Assembly: GCA_016882385.1 (NCBI GenBank)
Contig: VGQC01000007.1
Coordinates: 1-33,990, forward strand
DNA from: Cyanobacteria bacterium M_DeepCast_100m_m1_067
Lineage (GTDB): Bacteria > Cyanobacteriota > Cyanobacteriia > PCC-6307 > Cyanobiaceae
Reading direction: 5' to 3'
DNA: 33,990 nt
Shown: piece after piece, positions 1 through 7,604 of the stretch
Layout of the letters: every line of letters begins with the position of its first letter
How positions within the stretch are numbered: the stretch's first letter is position 1
Notes under the pieces: model-generated
Database searches by the model: none
Told to the model about the DNA's origin: nothing
Seen by the model: the letters and a program-made list of their open reading frames with translations, nothing else
Translations under genes and position numbers: made by a program

Positions 1-503
1 GCAGGGGTGTTCGTGCACTTGCCCGAACCCTGCTGGCCGCTCCCCTGGCTCTGCTGTTGTGCCTGGGCTTCGGTGGCCCGGCCCTGGCGGCCGCGTGGAG
101 CACCGAGCAGCTCACCGTGCCCGCCACTCCGGACGGCACCTTGGTGACCTTCAGCGAGCAGGAGATCAAGTCTGGCCGCAAGGTGTTCAACAGCAGCTGC
201 GGCGAGTGCCATGCCGGCGGCATCACCAAGACCAACCAGAACGTGGGCCTCGATCCCGAGACCCTGGCCCTGGCCACCCCGCCCCGCGACAACGTGGAGG
301 CCCTGGTCGACTACATGAAAGATCCCACGTCTTACGACGGGGAATACAGCATCGCCGACGTCCACCCGAGCCTGCGCAGCAGCGACATCTTCGTGAAGAT
401 GCGCGATCTCGACGACGACGACCTGCGTCTGATGGCCGGCTACATCCTGGTGGCCCCCAAGGTGCAGGGCGTGCAGTGGGGCGGCGGCAAGATCTACTTC
501 TGA
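1..503 (+). CDS. psbV: Cytochrome c-550 of photosystem II (PsbV), 5' end outside window
   Basis: Extrinsic lumenal subunit of photosystem II that stabilises the oxygen-evolving Mn cluster. The reading frame is open from base 3, so the start codon lies upstream of the window. The visible N-terminus is a Leu/Ala-rich signal peptide ending in an Ala-rich region (about bases 30-95), consistent with export to the thylakoid lumen. The heme-attachment motif CGECH is at about bases 199-213, and the likely distal heme ligand is the His of DVHPSLRSSD. The C-terminus ends in GGGKIYF, close to the usual GGGKIYY-type end of PsbV. A strong terminator follows 30 nt later, so psbV ends its transcript here. 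Identification is secure; only the 5' end is missing. Confidence 0.95.
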   Translation, partial: RGVRALARTLLAAPLALLLCLGFGGPALAAAWSTEQLTVPATPDGTLVTFSEQEIKSGRKVFNSSCGECHAGGITKTNQNVGLDPETLALATPPRDNVEALVDYMKDPTSYDGEYSIADVHPSLRSSDIFVKMRDLDDDDLRLMAGYILVAPKVQGVQWGGGKIYF

Positions 504-532
504 TCGCGCACCCTCTCAATCGATCCCCCATC

Positions 533-559
533 AGCCGGTGCCCCAGCACCGGCTTTTTT
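533..559 (+). terminator. Rho-independent terminator of psbV
   Basis: Perfect 9-bp stem AGCCGGTGC/GCACCGGCT with a 4-nt loop (CCCA), followed by a run of six T (554-559). It lies 30 nt after the psbV stop codon. Confidence 0.9.
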
Positions 560-591
560 GTGGCGTTTGTGGCCCGTTTTGGATGCTCGAC

Positions 592-1038
592 TCAGGGGCG
601 TTGCTCAGGCGTCAGCGACTGGCTGGGGGGCTGGCTGTTGGCCTCGTCGAGGGAAGCCGGCAACTTGCTGTACCACCACTCCTGCAGGCCTGCCCCCAGT
701 CGCACCGGGAACAGGGTGATCACCGTGCGCGTGGGACGCGCTCCGGGCTGGAGCAGCTCCACGGCATAGGAGGGGCAGCGGCGCGAGGCCAGATCGGGGA
801 CAAAACGCCGGCCGATCCGCCGCCAGCTGGGCTCCTTGCTGCGCCAGGCCAAGCGGCAGCACGGCCAGGGCAGCTCCTCGCGATCAAACAAACGGCAACA
901 GGGGCCCAGCACCCGATAGCTGTACTGCCCTCCAGGGCTGGTGTGCTCGCTCCCCGGCTCCAGCAGGACGTCGATGGTGCCGCGCGTGGAGGTGCCGCGT
1001 GTGGAGGCGCCCCGCAACGGAGTTGTCTGGCCTGACAC
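592..1038 (-). CDS. Conserved-looking Cys-rich hypothetical protein (148 aa)
   Basis: I do not recognise a named family. The GTG start at 1038 is chosen because GGAG lies about 9 nt upstream; an ATG further out (1134) would run back through the petF terminator. The protein contains paired cysteines (GPCCRLF, WPCCRLAW), several Arg and Trp residues, and a motif ending EWWYSKLPAS, which looks like a structured small domain rather than a random reading frame. The first 22 residues are partly encoded by a degenerate 15-nt tandem repeat (STRGT repeats), so the conserved part probably begins at about residue 23 (IDVLLEPG). There is no signal peptide or membrane segment. It is transcribed towards the psbV terminator. 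CxxC-like pairs could bind a metal, but this is only inference. Confidence 0.7.
   Translation of the reverse strand: MSGQTTPLRGASTRGTSTRGTIDVLLEPGSEHTSPGGQYSYRVLGPCCRLFDREELPWPCCRLAWRSKEPSWRRIGRRFVPDLASRRCPSYAVELLQPGARPTRTVITLFPVRLGAGLQEWWYSKLPASLDEANSQPPSQSLTPEQRP
976..1020. repeat. Degenerate 15-nt tandem repeat inside a CDS
   Basis: Three consecutive 15-nt units (976-990, 991-1005, 1006-1020). The first two differ at one base (GGTGCCGCGCGTGGA versus GGTGCCGCGTGTGGA); the third is diverged. On the minus strand they encode STRGT-like repeats near the N-terminus of the 148-aa protein. Confidence 0.75.
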
Positions 1039-1062
1039 AGAACAAGGCTCCGGGACGACAAT

Positions 1063-1085
1063 AAAAAGCCACCCCGCAGGGTGGC
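1063..1085 (-). terminator. Rho-independent terminator of petF
   Basis: Minus-strand hairpin GCCACCC/GGGTGGC (1068-1074 with 1079-1085) with a 4-nt loop, followed on the minus strand by five T (1063-1067). It lies 68 nt after the petF stop. Confidence 0.85.
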
Positions 1086-1152
1086 AAAGAAGCTTGGGTG
1101 GTTCAAGGGGCGCCAGCCAGGACCTGACTGGCACCGCGCAGGAAACCCGGGC

Positions 1153-1452
1153 TCAGTAGAGCTCTTCTTCAGCGTGGGTCTTGATGGTGCAGTCGCTGGT
1201 GGGGTAAGCGACGCAGGTGAGCACAAAGCCAGCTTCGATCTGGTCGTCGTCGAGGAAGCTCTGGTCGCTTTGGTCGACGGTGCCGGCGGTCAGCTTGCCA
1301 GCGCAGGTGGAGCAGGCACCTGCACGACAGGAGTAGGGAAGATCGATGCCCTGCTCTTCAGCGGCATCGAGGATGTACTGGTCGTCAGGAACCTCGATGG
1401 TCTTGTTGAGGCCTTCGCTCTCGCTGATGAGGGTGACCTTGTAGGAAGCCAT
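1153..1452 (-). CDS. petF: Plant-type [2Fe-2S] ferredoxin I
   Basis: Soluble 99-aa ferredoxin, the main electron acceptor of photosystem I, which feeds FNR, ferredoxin-thioredoxin reductase and assimilatory reductases. The cluster ligands are visible as Cys42, Cys47, Cys50 (CRAGACSTC) and Cys80. The length, acidic composition and C-terminal EEELY ending are typical of cyanobacterial PetF. ATG start at 1452. It is monocistronic as seen here: about 140 nt of upstream sequence separates it from prmA and a clear terminator follows. A second, divergent ferredoxin is encoded at 32514-32876. Confidence 0.96.
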   Translation of the reverse strand: MASYKVTLISESEGLNKTIEVPDDQYILDAAEEQGIDLPYSCRAGACSTCAGKLTAGTVDQSDQSFLDDDQIEAGFVLTCVAYPTSDCTIKTHAEEELY

Positions 1453-1573
1453 GAAAAGGATTGGGGCTCACAGGCACCCGGAAGCCGGGCCTGTAGGACA
1501 CGCCCTTCATACATCCGCCGCACGCCTTTCCTGCTGATTTGCGCGCCGGGATCCGGGAAGCCCAATCAAAGCC

Positions 1574-1595
1574 AAGGCACAGATCAGCGTGCCTT
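1574..1595 (-). terminator. Possible weak terminator overlapping the prmA stop
   Basis: Inverted repeat AAGGCAC/GTGCCTT with an 8-nt loop. It overlaps the prmA TAA stop (1594-1596). Only scattered T residues follow on the minus strand, so termination would be weak. Confidence 0.35.
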
Positions 1596-2520
1596 ATGCA
1601 ACACGCCGGATCGTCATCAGCCCCCACTGGCTCTGCTGGGCCGTGAGCTCCGCCTGCCAGCCCTGCTCCAGCAGCGCCTGCTGCAGGGCCGGGGCCTGAT
1701 CCACCAGCAGGCCACTGAGCAGGCCGACGCCGTGGGGGGCCAGCACCGTCTCAAAGGCCGGGCAGAGGGCCTGGATCACCGGCGCCAGGATGTTGCAGAG
1801 CAGCAGATCGGCCGGCTGGCCGTCGAGCAGGGCAGCCAATGCCTCCACCGAGCCCTGGCCCACCCGCACCTGGGCTGGGAGGCCGTTGAGGGCGGCATTG
1901 TCGGCGGTGGCCCGCACCGCCAGGGAGTCGGTATCGGCGGCCGCCACCGAGGCCGCGCCCAAGCGCAGGGCCGCCAGGCCCAGCACGCCGCTGCCGCAGC
2001 CGAGGTCGGCCACCCGCAGCCCGGCCAGCTCAAGGCCCTCGAGGGCCTCCAAGCAGAGACGGGTGGTGGGATGGCTGCCGGTGCCGAAGGCACTGCCGGG
2101 ATCCATGGCGATCACCAGGCGATCGGCGTGCTCGGGCGGACAGGGCAACCAGGCCGGCAGGATCAGCAGGCGCTGGCCCACCGGGTCGGCCTGCCAGTGC
2201 TGCTTCCAGCTGAGGCTCCAGTCTTCGTCGGCCTGCTCACTCCAGCGGATCGGCGGCAGCACCAGGCCAAAGGTCTGCGCCAGGGGGGCCAGGGCGCGCT
2301 CTAGCTGGGAGCGCTCCGGTTCGGGCCAATCGATGGCCGGCAGCCAGGCCACCAGCTGCCGCTCAGCGGGATCTTCGGGCCGGTGTTGCACGGCCACGCG
2401 GGAAATCCCCAGGGCCCCGAGCTTCCAGAGCAGGGATTCCTCAAGCTCGGGTAGCGCCGCCAGCTCCAATCGCCACCAGCTGGGGCCGGCGCCGGAGGGG
2501 ACGCCAGACGCGGCCACCAT
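1594..2520 (-). CDS. prmA: Ribosomal protein L11 methyltransferase
   Basis: SAM-dependent methyltransferase that methylates ribosomal protein L11. The 308-aa product has the PrmA-specific motif GSAFGTGSHPTT in the middle, followed by the SAM-binding motif VADLGCGSGVLGLAA and the NPPY-like catalytic element LLCNILAPVI. The ATG at 2520 shares one base with the serA stop (TGATG), so translation is probably coupled to serA. A TTG one codon upstream is less likely. The serA-prmA pairing is the only operon partner visible. Confidence 0.92.
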   Translation of the reverse strand: MVAASGVPSGAGPSWWRLELAALPELEESLLWKLGALGISRVAVQHRPEDPAERQLVAWLPAIDWPEPERSQLERALAPLAQTFGLVLPPIRWSEQADEDWSLSWKQHWQADPVGQRLLILPAWLPCPPEHADRLVIAMDPGSAFGTGSHPTTRLCLEALEGLELAGLRVADLGCGSGVLGLAALRLGAASVAAADTDSLAVRATADNAALNGLPAQVRVGQGSVEALAALLDGQPADLLLCNILAPVIQALCPAFETVLAPHGVGLLSGLLVDQAPALQQALLEQGWQAELTAQQSQWGLMTIRRVA

Positions 2521-4106
2521 CAAAGGGTGACCGGGTGGGCTTCCTGGATGCCGTTGATGGCGTGGATCGTGGCCAGCAGGCTGGCGGGGATCGGGTCATC
2601 CACGCTGAGCACCATCACGGCATCACCGCGCACGATGCGGCGACCCACCTGCATCGAAGCGATGTTGACGTTGTGCTCTCCCAGCACCGAGCCCAGGTGG
2701 CCAATGATGCCTGGCATGTCGCGGTGGCGGGTGAACAGCATGTGGCGGCTGGGGGCCACGTTCACCGGGAACTCATCGATGGTGGTGATCCGAAGCTCAC
2801 CGTCGGCGAACACGGCGCCCGTCACGGTGTGATTGCCATTGGAGCCCTTGGAGCTGAGCTGCAGCGAGCCGCCGGCGAAATCGCGGCTGGCGTCATCCTT
2901 CACCTCGAGCACATGAATGCCGCGCTCCTTGGCCTCCAGGCTGGCGTTCACATAGTTGATGCTGTCGCCCAGGGCCGTGGAGAGCAGGCCCTTGAGGGCG
3001 GCTACCACCAGCGGCTGGGGCGGATGGGCAGCGAAGTCGCCCTGGAGCCGCACCTCCAGCTCATTGATCGGGCCGCCGGCCAGCTGGCTCAACAGCTGGC
3101 CGAGGGTTTCAGCCAGCTGCAGATGGGGCTTGAGCTGCTCCATCACCTCGGCGTTGAGGCCAGGGATGTTGACGGCACTGCGGGCCGGCAGGCCCAGGAG
3201 CACGTCGCGAATCTGCTCAGCCACATCGATCGCCACATTCTCCTGGGCCTCTTCGGTGGAGGCACCCAGGTGGGGGGTGAGGATCAACCGCTCCCGCACC
3301 TGGCGCAGGGGCGAACCGGCGTCGAGGGGCTCATTGGCATACACATCAAGAGCGGCGCCGCCGATGGTGCCGTTGTCCACCGCTTCGGCCAGGGCCGCCT
3401 CATCGATGATGCCGCCGCGGGCGCAATTGACGATGCGGGCGGTGGGCTTCATCGTCTTGAGCAGCGCAGCGTTCACCAGGTTCTCGGTGTCCGGCGTGCG
3501 CGGCAGGTGCAGGCTGACGAAGTCGGCTTCGGCGAATAGGGCCGGCAGGGGCAGCAAGCGCACCTGCATCTGCTGGGCCCGCTCCGCGGACACGAAAGGG
3601 TCGTAGGCCATCACGTCCATGCCCATGGCCTTGGCCACCCGGGCCACGTGGGAGCCGATTTTGCCCAGGCCCACCACACCGAGCTTCTTTTTATAGAGCT
3701 CGTTGCCAACGTATTTCTTGCGATCCCAGCCGCCGGCCATGGTGCTGGCGTGGGCGTGGGGCACATGGCGCGAGAGGGCCAACATCAGCGCCAGAGCCTG
3801 CTCAGCGGCGGCAATCGTGTTGCCCTCAGGGGAGTTCACCACCAGCACACCCCGCTTGGTGGCCGCGGGCACATCCACGTTGTCCACACCCACACCGGCA
3901 CGACCGATGATCCGCAGCTTGCCTGCGGCTTCAATAATGTCAGCGGTCACCGTGGTGCCTGATCGGATCATCAAGGCGTCGTAGTCGCCAATGATTGCCT
4001 TGAGCTCTTCGGGAGGCAAGCCGGTGCGCACATCCACCGTGGCCACCTGGGACAGGATGTCGATCCCCGCCTGGTCGATGGGATCCGAAACGAGAACCTT
4101 TGTCAT
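2520..4106 (-). CDS. serA: D-3-phosphoglycerate dehydrogenase
   Basis: First enzyme of phosphorylated serine biosynthesis: oxidises 3-phosphoglycerate to 3-phosphohydroxypyruvate with NAD+. The product is 528 aa, the long form, with substrate/NAD domains first (Rossmann motif LGVVGLGKIGSHVA; catalytic region NCARGGIIDE; HLGASTEEAQ), an intervening domain, and a C-terminal ACT domain (MPGIIGHLGSVLGEHNVNIASMQVG) that usually senses serine. The ATG at 4106 begins MTKVLVSD, the normal family start; the frame is open 40 codons further up but without family similarity. A possible -10 (TACACT, 4144-4139 on the minus strand) lies in the 82-nt divergent region shared with the next gene. prmA follows with an overlapping start. 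Confidence 0.96.
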   Translation of the reverse strand: MTKVLVSDPIDQAGIDILSQVATVDVRTGLPPEELKAIIGDYDALMIRSGTTVTADIIEAAGKLRIIGRAGVGVDNVDVPAATKRGVLVVNSPEGNTIAAAEQALALMLALSRHVPHAHASTMAGGWDRKKYVGNELYKKKLGVVGLGKIGSHVARVAKAMGMDVMAYDPFVSAERAQQMQVRLLPLPALFAEADFVSLHLPRTPDTENLVNAALLKTMKPTARIVNCARGGIIDEAALAEAVDNGTIGGAALDVYANEPLDAGSPLRQVRERLILTPHLGASTEEAQENVAIDVAEQIRDVLLGLPARSAVNIPGLNAEVMEQLKPHLQLAETLGQLLSQLAGGPINELEVRLQGDFAAHPPQPLVVAALKGLLSTALGDSINYVNASLEAKERGIHVLEVKDDASRDFAGGSLQLSSKGSNGNHTVTGAVFADGELRITTIDEFPVNVAPSRHMLFTRHRDMPGIIGHLGSVLGEHNVNIASMQVGRRIVRGDAVMVLSVDDPIPASLLATIHAINGIQEAHPVTL

Positions 4107-4188
4107 GCCCGGCGGTGGGGTGGGTGAGCCGGCGGTGCAGTGTAGTGAGCGGCGAGAATCCCCCCATCCCCAAGGAGTCGAGCGCAGC

Positions 4189-4692
4189 GTGGGCACGAGT
4201 GTGGTGGTGGTGTTGAACGACCGCAAACGGCTGCATCAGCTGAAGGATCGGCTGGCGGAGGTGCAGCCGCCGATGGTGCGGTTGGAGGCCATCGGCGCGG
4301 GCGAGCAGACCCTGGCGGAGGTGGAGCGGCTCAATCCGGCGGTGGCGCGGCGCAACCGCCAGCGCTCCATGGCCCGCTGGCTGATCCCCTTCGGCTTCCT
4401 GGCCGGCCTCACTTTCACCTACATCACCGACCTCGACACCTTTGCCTTTGCTGGCGCCTGGAGTCAGCACCTGATCGGCGCCCTGCTGGGCATGGGCTCG
4501 GGCTGGATGGGCAGCTTCGCGGCGGCGGCAAGCGTGCGCTCAGAAGAAGACGACCGCATCCGCAGCCTGCGCAACCGGGTGGAGGAGGGCAACTGGCTGC
4601 TGCTGGCCGAAACCGCCAATGGCGTTGAGATGCCGTGGATCAGCCTGCAGCAGGCCAAACCGCTGGCCGTGGTGCGCCTGGGTGATGGCTAA
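4189..4692 (+). CDS. Two-TM conserved-looking membrane protein (167 aa)
   Basis: Unknown function. The GTG start at 4189 is preceded by AAGGAG (4172-4177) at 11 nt. The N-terminal 60 residues form a soluble domain that starts with a beta-strand-like VVVVLND segment. Two hydrophobic segments follow, at about residues 64-79 and 95-116 (Gly/Ala-rich), then a charged helix (RSEEDDRIRSLRNRVEEG) and a C-terminal part ending AKPLAVVRLGDG. The gene sits 6 nt before the photosystem II S4-domain gene, so the two are probably co-transcribed. It is divergent from serA. Membrane association is a prediction from hydrophobicity only. Confidence 0.75.
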   Translation: MGTSVVVVLNDRKRLHQLKDRLAEVQPPMVRLEAIGAGEQTLAEVERLNPAVARRNRQRSMARWLIPFGFLAGLTFTYITDLDTFAFAGAWSQHLIGALLGMGSGWMGSFAAAASVRSEEDDRIRSLRNRVEEGNWLLLAETANGVEMPWISLQQAKPLAVVRLGDG

Positions 4693-4698
4693 GCAGGC

Positions 4699-5493
4699 GT
4701 GGATCTGATGCTGCCGCGGCGCGACCTGCTGGCTGCAAGCCAGCACCCGCAGGAGCTGGAGGCCGTGATCGAAGCGGCCGACCAGGCCCTGCGCACCTGG
4801 GAGCCGGTGTGGACAACCTTTCTGGAGGCCGAGGTGTGCGAGGAGGCCGAGCAACGGCTAGGCGACCTGAGCGAACTCAGCCTGAGCAGCAGCGGTGGCT
4901 ACCCCGGAGCGGAGCGACGGCGTCTGCTGCTGCAGCGCCGCGAAGCGGCCCTGGAGCCCCCCACCGTGCCCCAGGCGCTGATGGGCCTGGAGATCAGTGG
5001 CAACTTCCTGTTCGATCCCGCCGAACGCACCGATTTCCGCGCAGGCCTGCTCGCCCTCGGTGCACAGGCCGGTGCCCTGGGCGACCTGTGGGTGCGGGGC
5101 GACCGGGGCGCCCAGGCGGTGCTCACCACCCAGCAGGCCATGGCCCTCGATGGGCTCCGCACCACGGTGCGCACGGTGGACGTGCAGCTGGAAGCCCGCC
5201 CCCTCGATCAGCTGCAGCTGCCCGCCCCGCGCCAGCCGCGGTGCTTCCACACCGTGGAAGCCTCCCTGCGCCTGGATGCGGTGGCCTCAGCGGGCTTCGG
5301 GATCTCGCGCAGCCGCATGGCCGAACTGATCCGCCAAGGCAGCGTGCGACTCAACTGGCAGCCCATTTCCAGCCCCAGCCGCCTGCTCGCGGTGGGCGAT
5401 CGCGTGCAGCTGGAGGGCCGCGGCGAGCTGCGGCTTGAGACCATCACTGCCACCAAGCGGGAGCGCTGGCGCATCGAGCTGGTGCGCTACTGA
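4699..5493 (+). CDS. Photosystem II S4 domain protein (YlmH-like RNA-binding)
   Basis: The 264-aa product matches the cyanobacterial/plastid 'photosystem II S4 domain protein' family, related to YlmH. The N-terminal half has the family's LGDLSELSLSSSGGYPGAERRRLLL region and FLFDPAERTDFRAGLLALG. The S4 RNA-binding domain lies at about residues 185-250 (RLDAVASAGFGISRSRMAEL, VRLNWQPISSPSRLLAVGDRVQLEGRGEL). GTG start at 4699, only 6 nt after the preceding gene. The precise role is unsettled; the family is conserved in oxygenic phototrophs, and an RNA- or ribosome-related role is inferred from the S4 fold. Confidence 0.88.
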   Translation: MDLMLPRRDLLAASQHPQELEAVIEAADQALRTWEPVWTTFLEAEVCEEAEQRLGDLSELSLSSSGGYPGAERRRLLLQRREAALEPPTVPQALMGLEISGNFLFDPAERTDFRAGLLALGAQAGALGDLWVRGDRGAQAVLTTQQAMALDGLRTTVRTVDVQLEARPLDQLQLPAPRQPRCFHTVEASLRLDAVASAGFGISRSRMAELIRQGSVRLNWQPISSPSRLLAVGDRVQLEGRGELRLETITATKRERWRIELVRY

Positions 5494-5525
5494 AGAGATG
5501 GGGCAAACCCCTGCTTGCCGGTCTG

Positions 5526-5531
5526 TAAAGT
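5526..5531 (+). promoter_or_regulatory. Possible -10 box of tRNA-Val/murD
   Basis: TAAAGT preceded by TG (extended -10 style), 13 nt before the mature tRNA 5' end. No convincing -35 is visible. Confidence 0.35.
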
Positions 5532-5544
5532 GAGCTCGCTTCTG

Positions 5545-5616
5545 GGGCGATTAGCTCAGAGGTAGAGCACTACCTTGACACGGTAGGAGTCACTGGTTCG
5601 ATTCCAGTATCGCCCA
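5545..5616 (+). tRNA. trnV-GAC: tRNA-Val (GAC)
   Basis: A 72-nt cloverleaf. The acceptor stem GGGCGAT/ATCGCCC is perfect, with discriminator A at 5616. The D-arm is TTAGCTCAGAGGTAGAGC, the anticodon stem CTACC/GGTAG with loop TTGACAC gives anticodon GAC (valine), and the T-arm is CTGG-TTCGATT-CCAG. CCA is not encoded. The murD start follows within about 25 nt with only a short T-rich stretch between. Confidence 0.96.
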
Positions 5617-5641
5617 TTTTCTTGATTCAAGATCAGCTGCA

Positions 5642-7069
5642 GTGTCGGAGATGGCAGTCACGGCAAGCGATTTGACCGTGGTTGTTGGTCTGGCGCGCTC
5701 CGGGATTGGCGCCGCTCGGTTATTGCAGCATCTGGGGCGCGCCGTGCTGGTGATCGACAACCAGAGCGGCCCTGCCCTCGAAGCCAAAGCCGCCGCGCTG
5801 CGGCAGAGCGGCATCCCTGTCCAGCTGGATGCCGCTCTGCATCCCGATACCTTTGCTGCGCTGACCGCGCCCCTGGCCGCGGTGGTGGTGAGTCCGGGGA
5901 TCCGCTGGGATCACCCCACCTTGGAAGCGCTGCGCCGTCAGGGCGTTCCCACCCTGGGTGAACTCGACCTGGCCTGGCAGGCCAACGCTGCTGCCGTGCC
6001 CTGGATCGGCATCACCGGTACCAACGGCAAAACCACCGTCACCCACCTGGTGAGCCACCTGCTGCAGCATGCCGGCCTGGATGCGCCCATGGGCGGCAAC
6101 GTGGGCTTTTCCGCCGCCGAGCTGGTGCTGGAGCAGCGGCAACGCAGCACAGCACCGCCGGACTGGTTGGTGATGGAGCTCAGCAGCTACCAGATCGAAG
6201 CGGCCCCGCAGGTGGCCCCCGACGTGGGCATCTGGACCACGCTGACACCAGACCATCTGGAGCGCCACGGCAGCCTCGAGGCGTACCGCGCCATCAAACG
6301 CAGCCTGCTGGAGCGTTCCAAGCTGCGCATCCTCAACGCCGACGACCCCGATCTCCGGGCCCATGCCGCCAGTTGGGACCAGGCGACCTGGATCACCGCA
6401 GGCCGCCGGGACGACCTGCCCGCCACGCTGCAAGCCAGCCTCTGGATCGAAGACGGCCAGGTGATGCGCGCCGTCCAGTCCGGCCCCGGCACTGCCACCG
6501 AACCCCTGATGGCCGCCGACTGCCTGGCCATGCCCGGAGCCCACAACCGCCAAAACCTCCTGATGGCGGCCGCAGCCGGACTGGCCGCCGGGCTCTCGGG
6601 CCCCCAGATGGAGGAGGCCTTCCGGGCTTTCCCCGGGGTACCCCACCGGCTCGAGCGGATTCGCGACCAGCAGGGCATCTGCTATTTCAACGACAGCAAA
6701 GCCACCAATTACGACGCTGCCGAAGTGGCGATCCATGCCCTGGAGGGCCCCCTGGTGGTGCTGGCCGGCGGCGAATCGAAACGCGGCAATCCCGCCGGCT
6801 GGCTCGCCGCGCTGCATCAGAAAGCCGCTGCGGTGGTGCTCTATGGCGCCGCTCAAACGGAATTCAAGCGGCTGCTCGAGCAGGCTGCGTTTCCCGGGGA
6901 GGTGCAGTGCTGCCCGGGCCTGGCCGAGGGGGTCCCCCTGGCCGCCCAACTGGCAACGACCCTGCGCTGCCGCGCCGTGCTGCTGTCACCCGCCTGCGCC
7001 AGCTTTGATCAGTACAGCGACTTCGAAGCCCGCGGCGATCACTTCCGGCAACTGGTCGCCGCGCTATAG
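5642..7069 (+). CDS. murD: UDP-N-acetylmuramoyl-L-alanine--D-glutamate ligase
   Basis: Cytoplasmic Mur ligase that adds D-glutamate to UDP-MurNAc-L-Ala in peptidoglycan synthesis. Visible features of the 475-aa product: N-terminal nucleotide-binding start VVVGLARSGIGAARLL, the P-loop GITGTNGKTTVTHLVSHLL, the Mur signature region LTPDHLERHGS, and the C-terminal domain FNDSKATNYDAAEVAI with SPACASFDQYSDFEARGDHF. The start is ambiguous: GTG at 5642 gives 475 aa, ATG at 5651 gives 472 aa; neither has a clean ribosome-binding site. It lies just behind tRNA-Val and may share its promoter. Confidence 0.95.
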   Translation: MSEMAVTASDLTVVVGLARSGIGAARLLQHLGRAVLVIDNQSGPALEAKAAALRQSGIPVQLDAALHPDTFAALTAPLAAVVVSPGIRWDHPTLEALRRQGVPTLGELDLAWQANAAAVPWIGITGTNGKTTVTHLVSHLLQHAGLDAPMGGNVGFSAAELVLEQRQRSTAPPDWLVMELSSYQIEAAPQVAPDVGIWTTLTPDHLERHGSLEAYRAIKRSLLERSKLRILNADDPDLRAHAASWDQATWITAGRRDDLPATLQASLWIEDGQVMRAVQSGPGTATEPLMAADCLAMPGAHNRQNLLMAAAAGLAAGLSGPQMEEAFRAFPGVPHRLERIRDQQGICYFNDSKATNYDAAEVAIHALEGPLVVLAGGESKRGNPAGWLAALHQKAAAVVLYGAAQTEFKRLLEQAAFPGEVQCCPGLAEGVPLAAQLATTLRCRAVLLSPACASFDQYSDFEARGDHFRQLVAAL

Positions 7070-7145
7070 CACCCCAGGGGTCGCGCTGTAGCGACTCAGA
7101 GGTCGACCTTTAGCATCCGCCAACGAGCCGTCCGCTGCGACGCCC

Positions 7146-7604
7146 ATGGCCTATTGGTTGATGAAGAGCGAGCCCGATGTGTACGGGATCGACCATCTGC
7201 AGCGGGAGGGCACCACACTCTGGGATGGCATTCGCAACTACCAGGCCCGCAACTTCATGCGGACCATGCAGATCGGCGACCAGGCTTTCTTCTACCACTC
7301 CAACACCAAACCACCCGGCATTGTGGGCCTAATGGAGGTGATCGAAACCCAGCTCATCGATCCCAGCCAGTTTGATCCCAACTCCAACTACTTCGACCCC
7401 GCCGCCACGCCGGAGCGGCCCCGCTGGGACTGCGTCCGTCTGCGGTACCTGCGTCACTTCGACAGCCTGCTGAGCCTGGATGCCCTACGGGACAACTTCA
7501 GCCCAGAGGAGTTGGGGGTTGTGAAGCGGGGCAATCGGCTCTCGATCCTCCCAGTCAGTTCCAGCAGCGCCGAGCAGCTCTTCGCCCTGCTCGAATCCGC
7601 GTGA
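7146..7604 (+). CDS. EVE domain-containing protein
   Basis: The 152-aa protein is essentially a single EVE (PUA-like) domain: it opens with AYWLMKSEPDVYGIDHL, then TTLWDGIRNYQARNFMRTMQIGDQAFFYHSNTK split by the characteristic aromatic/basic residues, and ends LSILPVSSSSAEQLFALL. EVE domains bind modified bases in DNA or RNA; which substrate applies in cyanobacteria is not established. ATG at 7146. Its stop overlaps the start of the next gene by GTGA, so the two are probably coupled. Confidence 0.9.
   Translation: MAYWLMKSEPDVYGIDHLQREGTTLWDGIRNYQARNFMRTMQIGDQAFFYHSNTKPPGIVGLMEVIETQLIDPSQFDPNSNYFDPAATPERPRWDCVRLRYLRHFDSLLSLDALRDNFSPEELGVVKRGNRLSILPVSSSSAEQLFALLESA

Noticed and set aside
5396-5403. 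HIP1 octamer GCGATCGC
   Set aside because: Single occurrence inside the S4 gene; HIP1 is not enriched in this window, so no significance.
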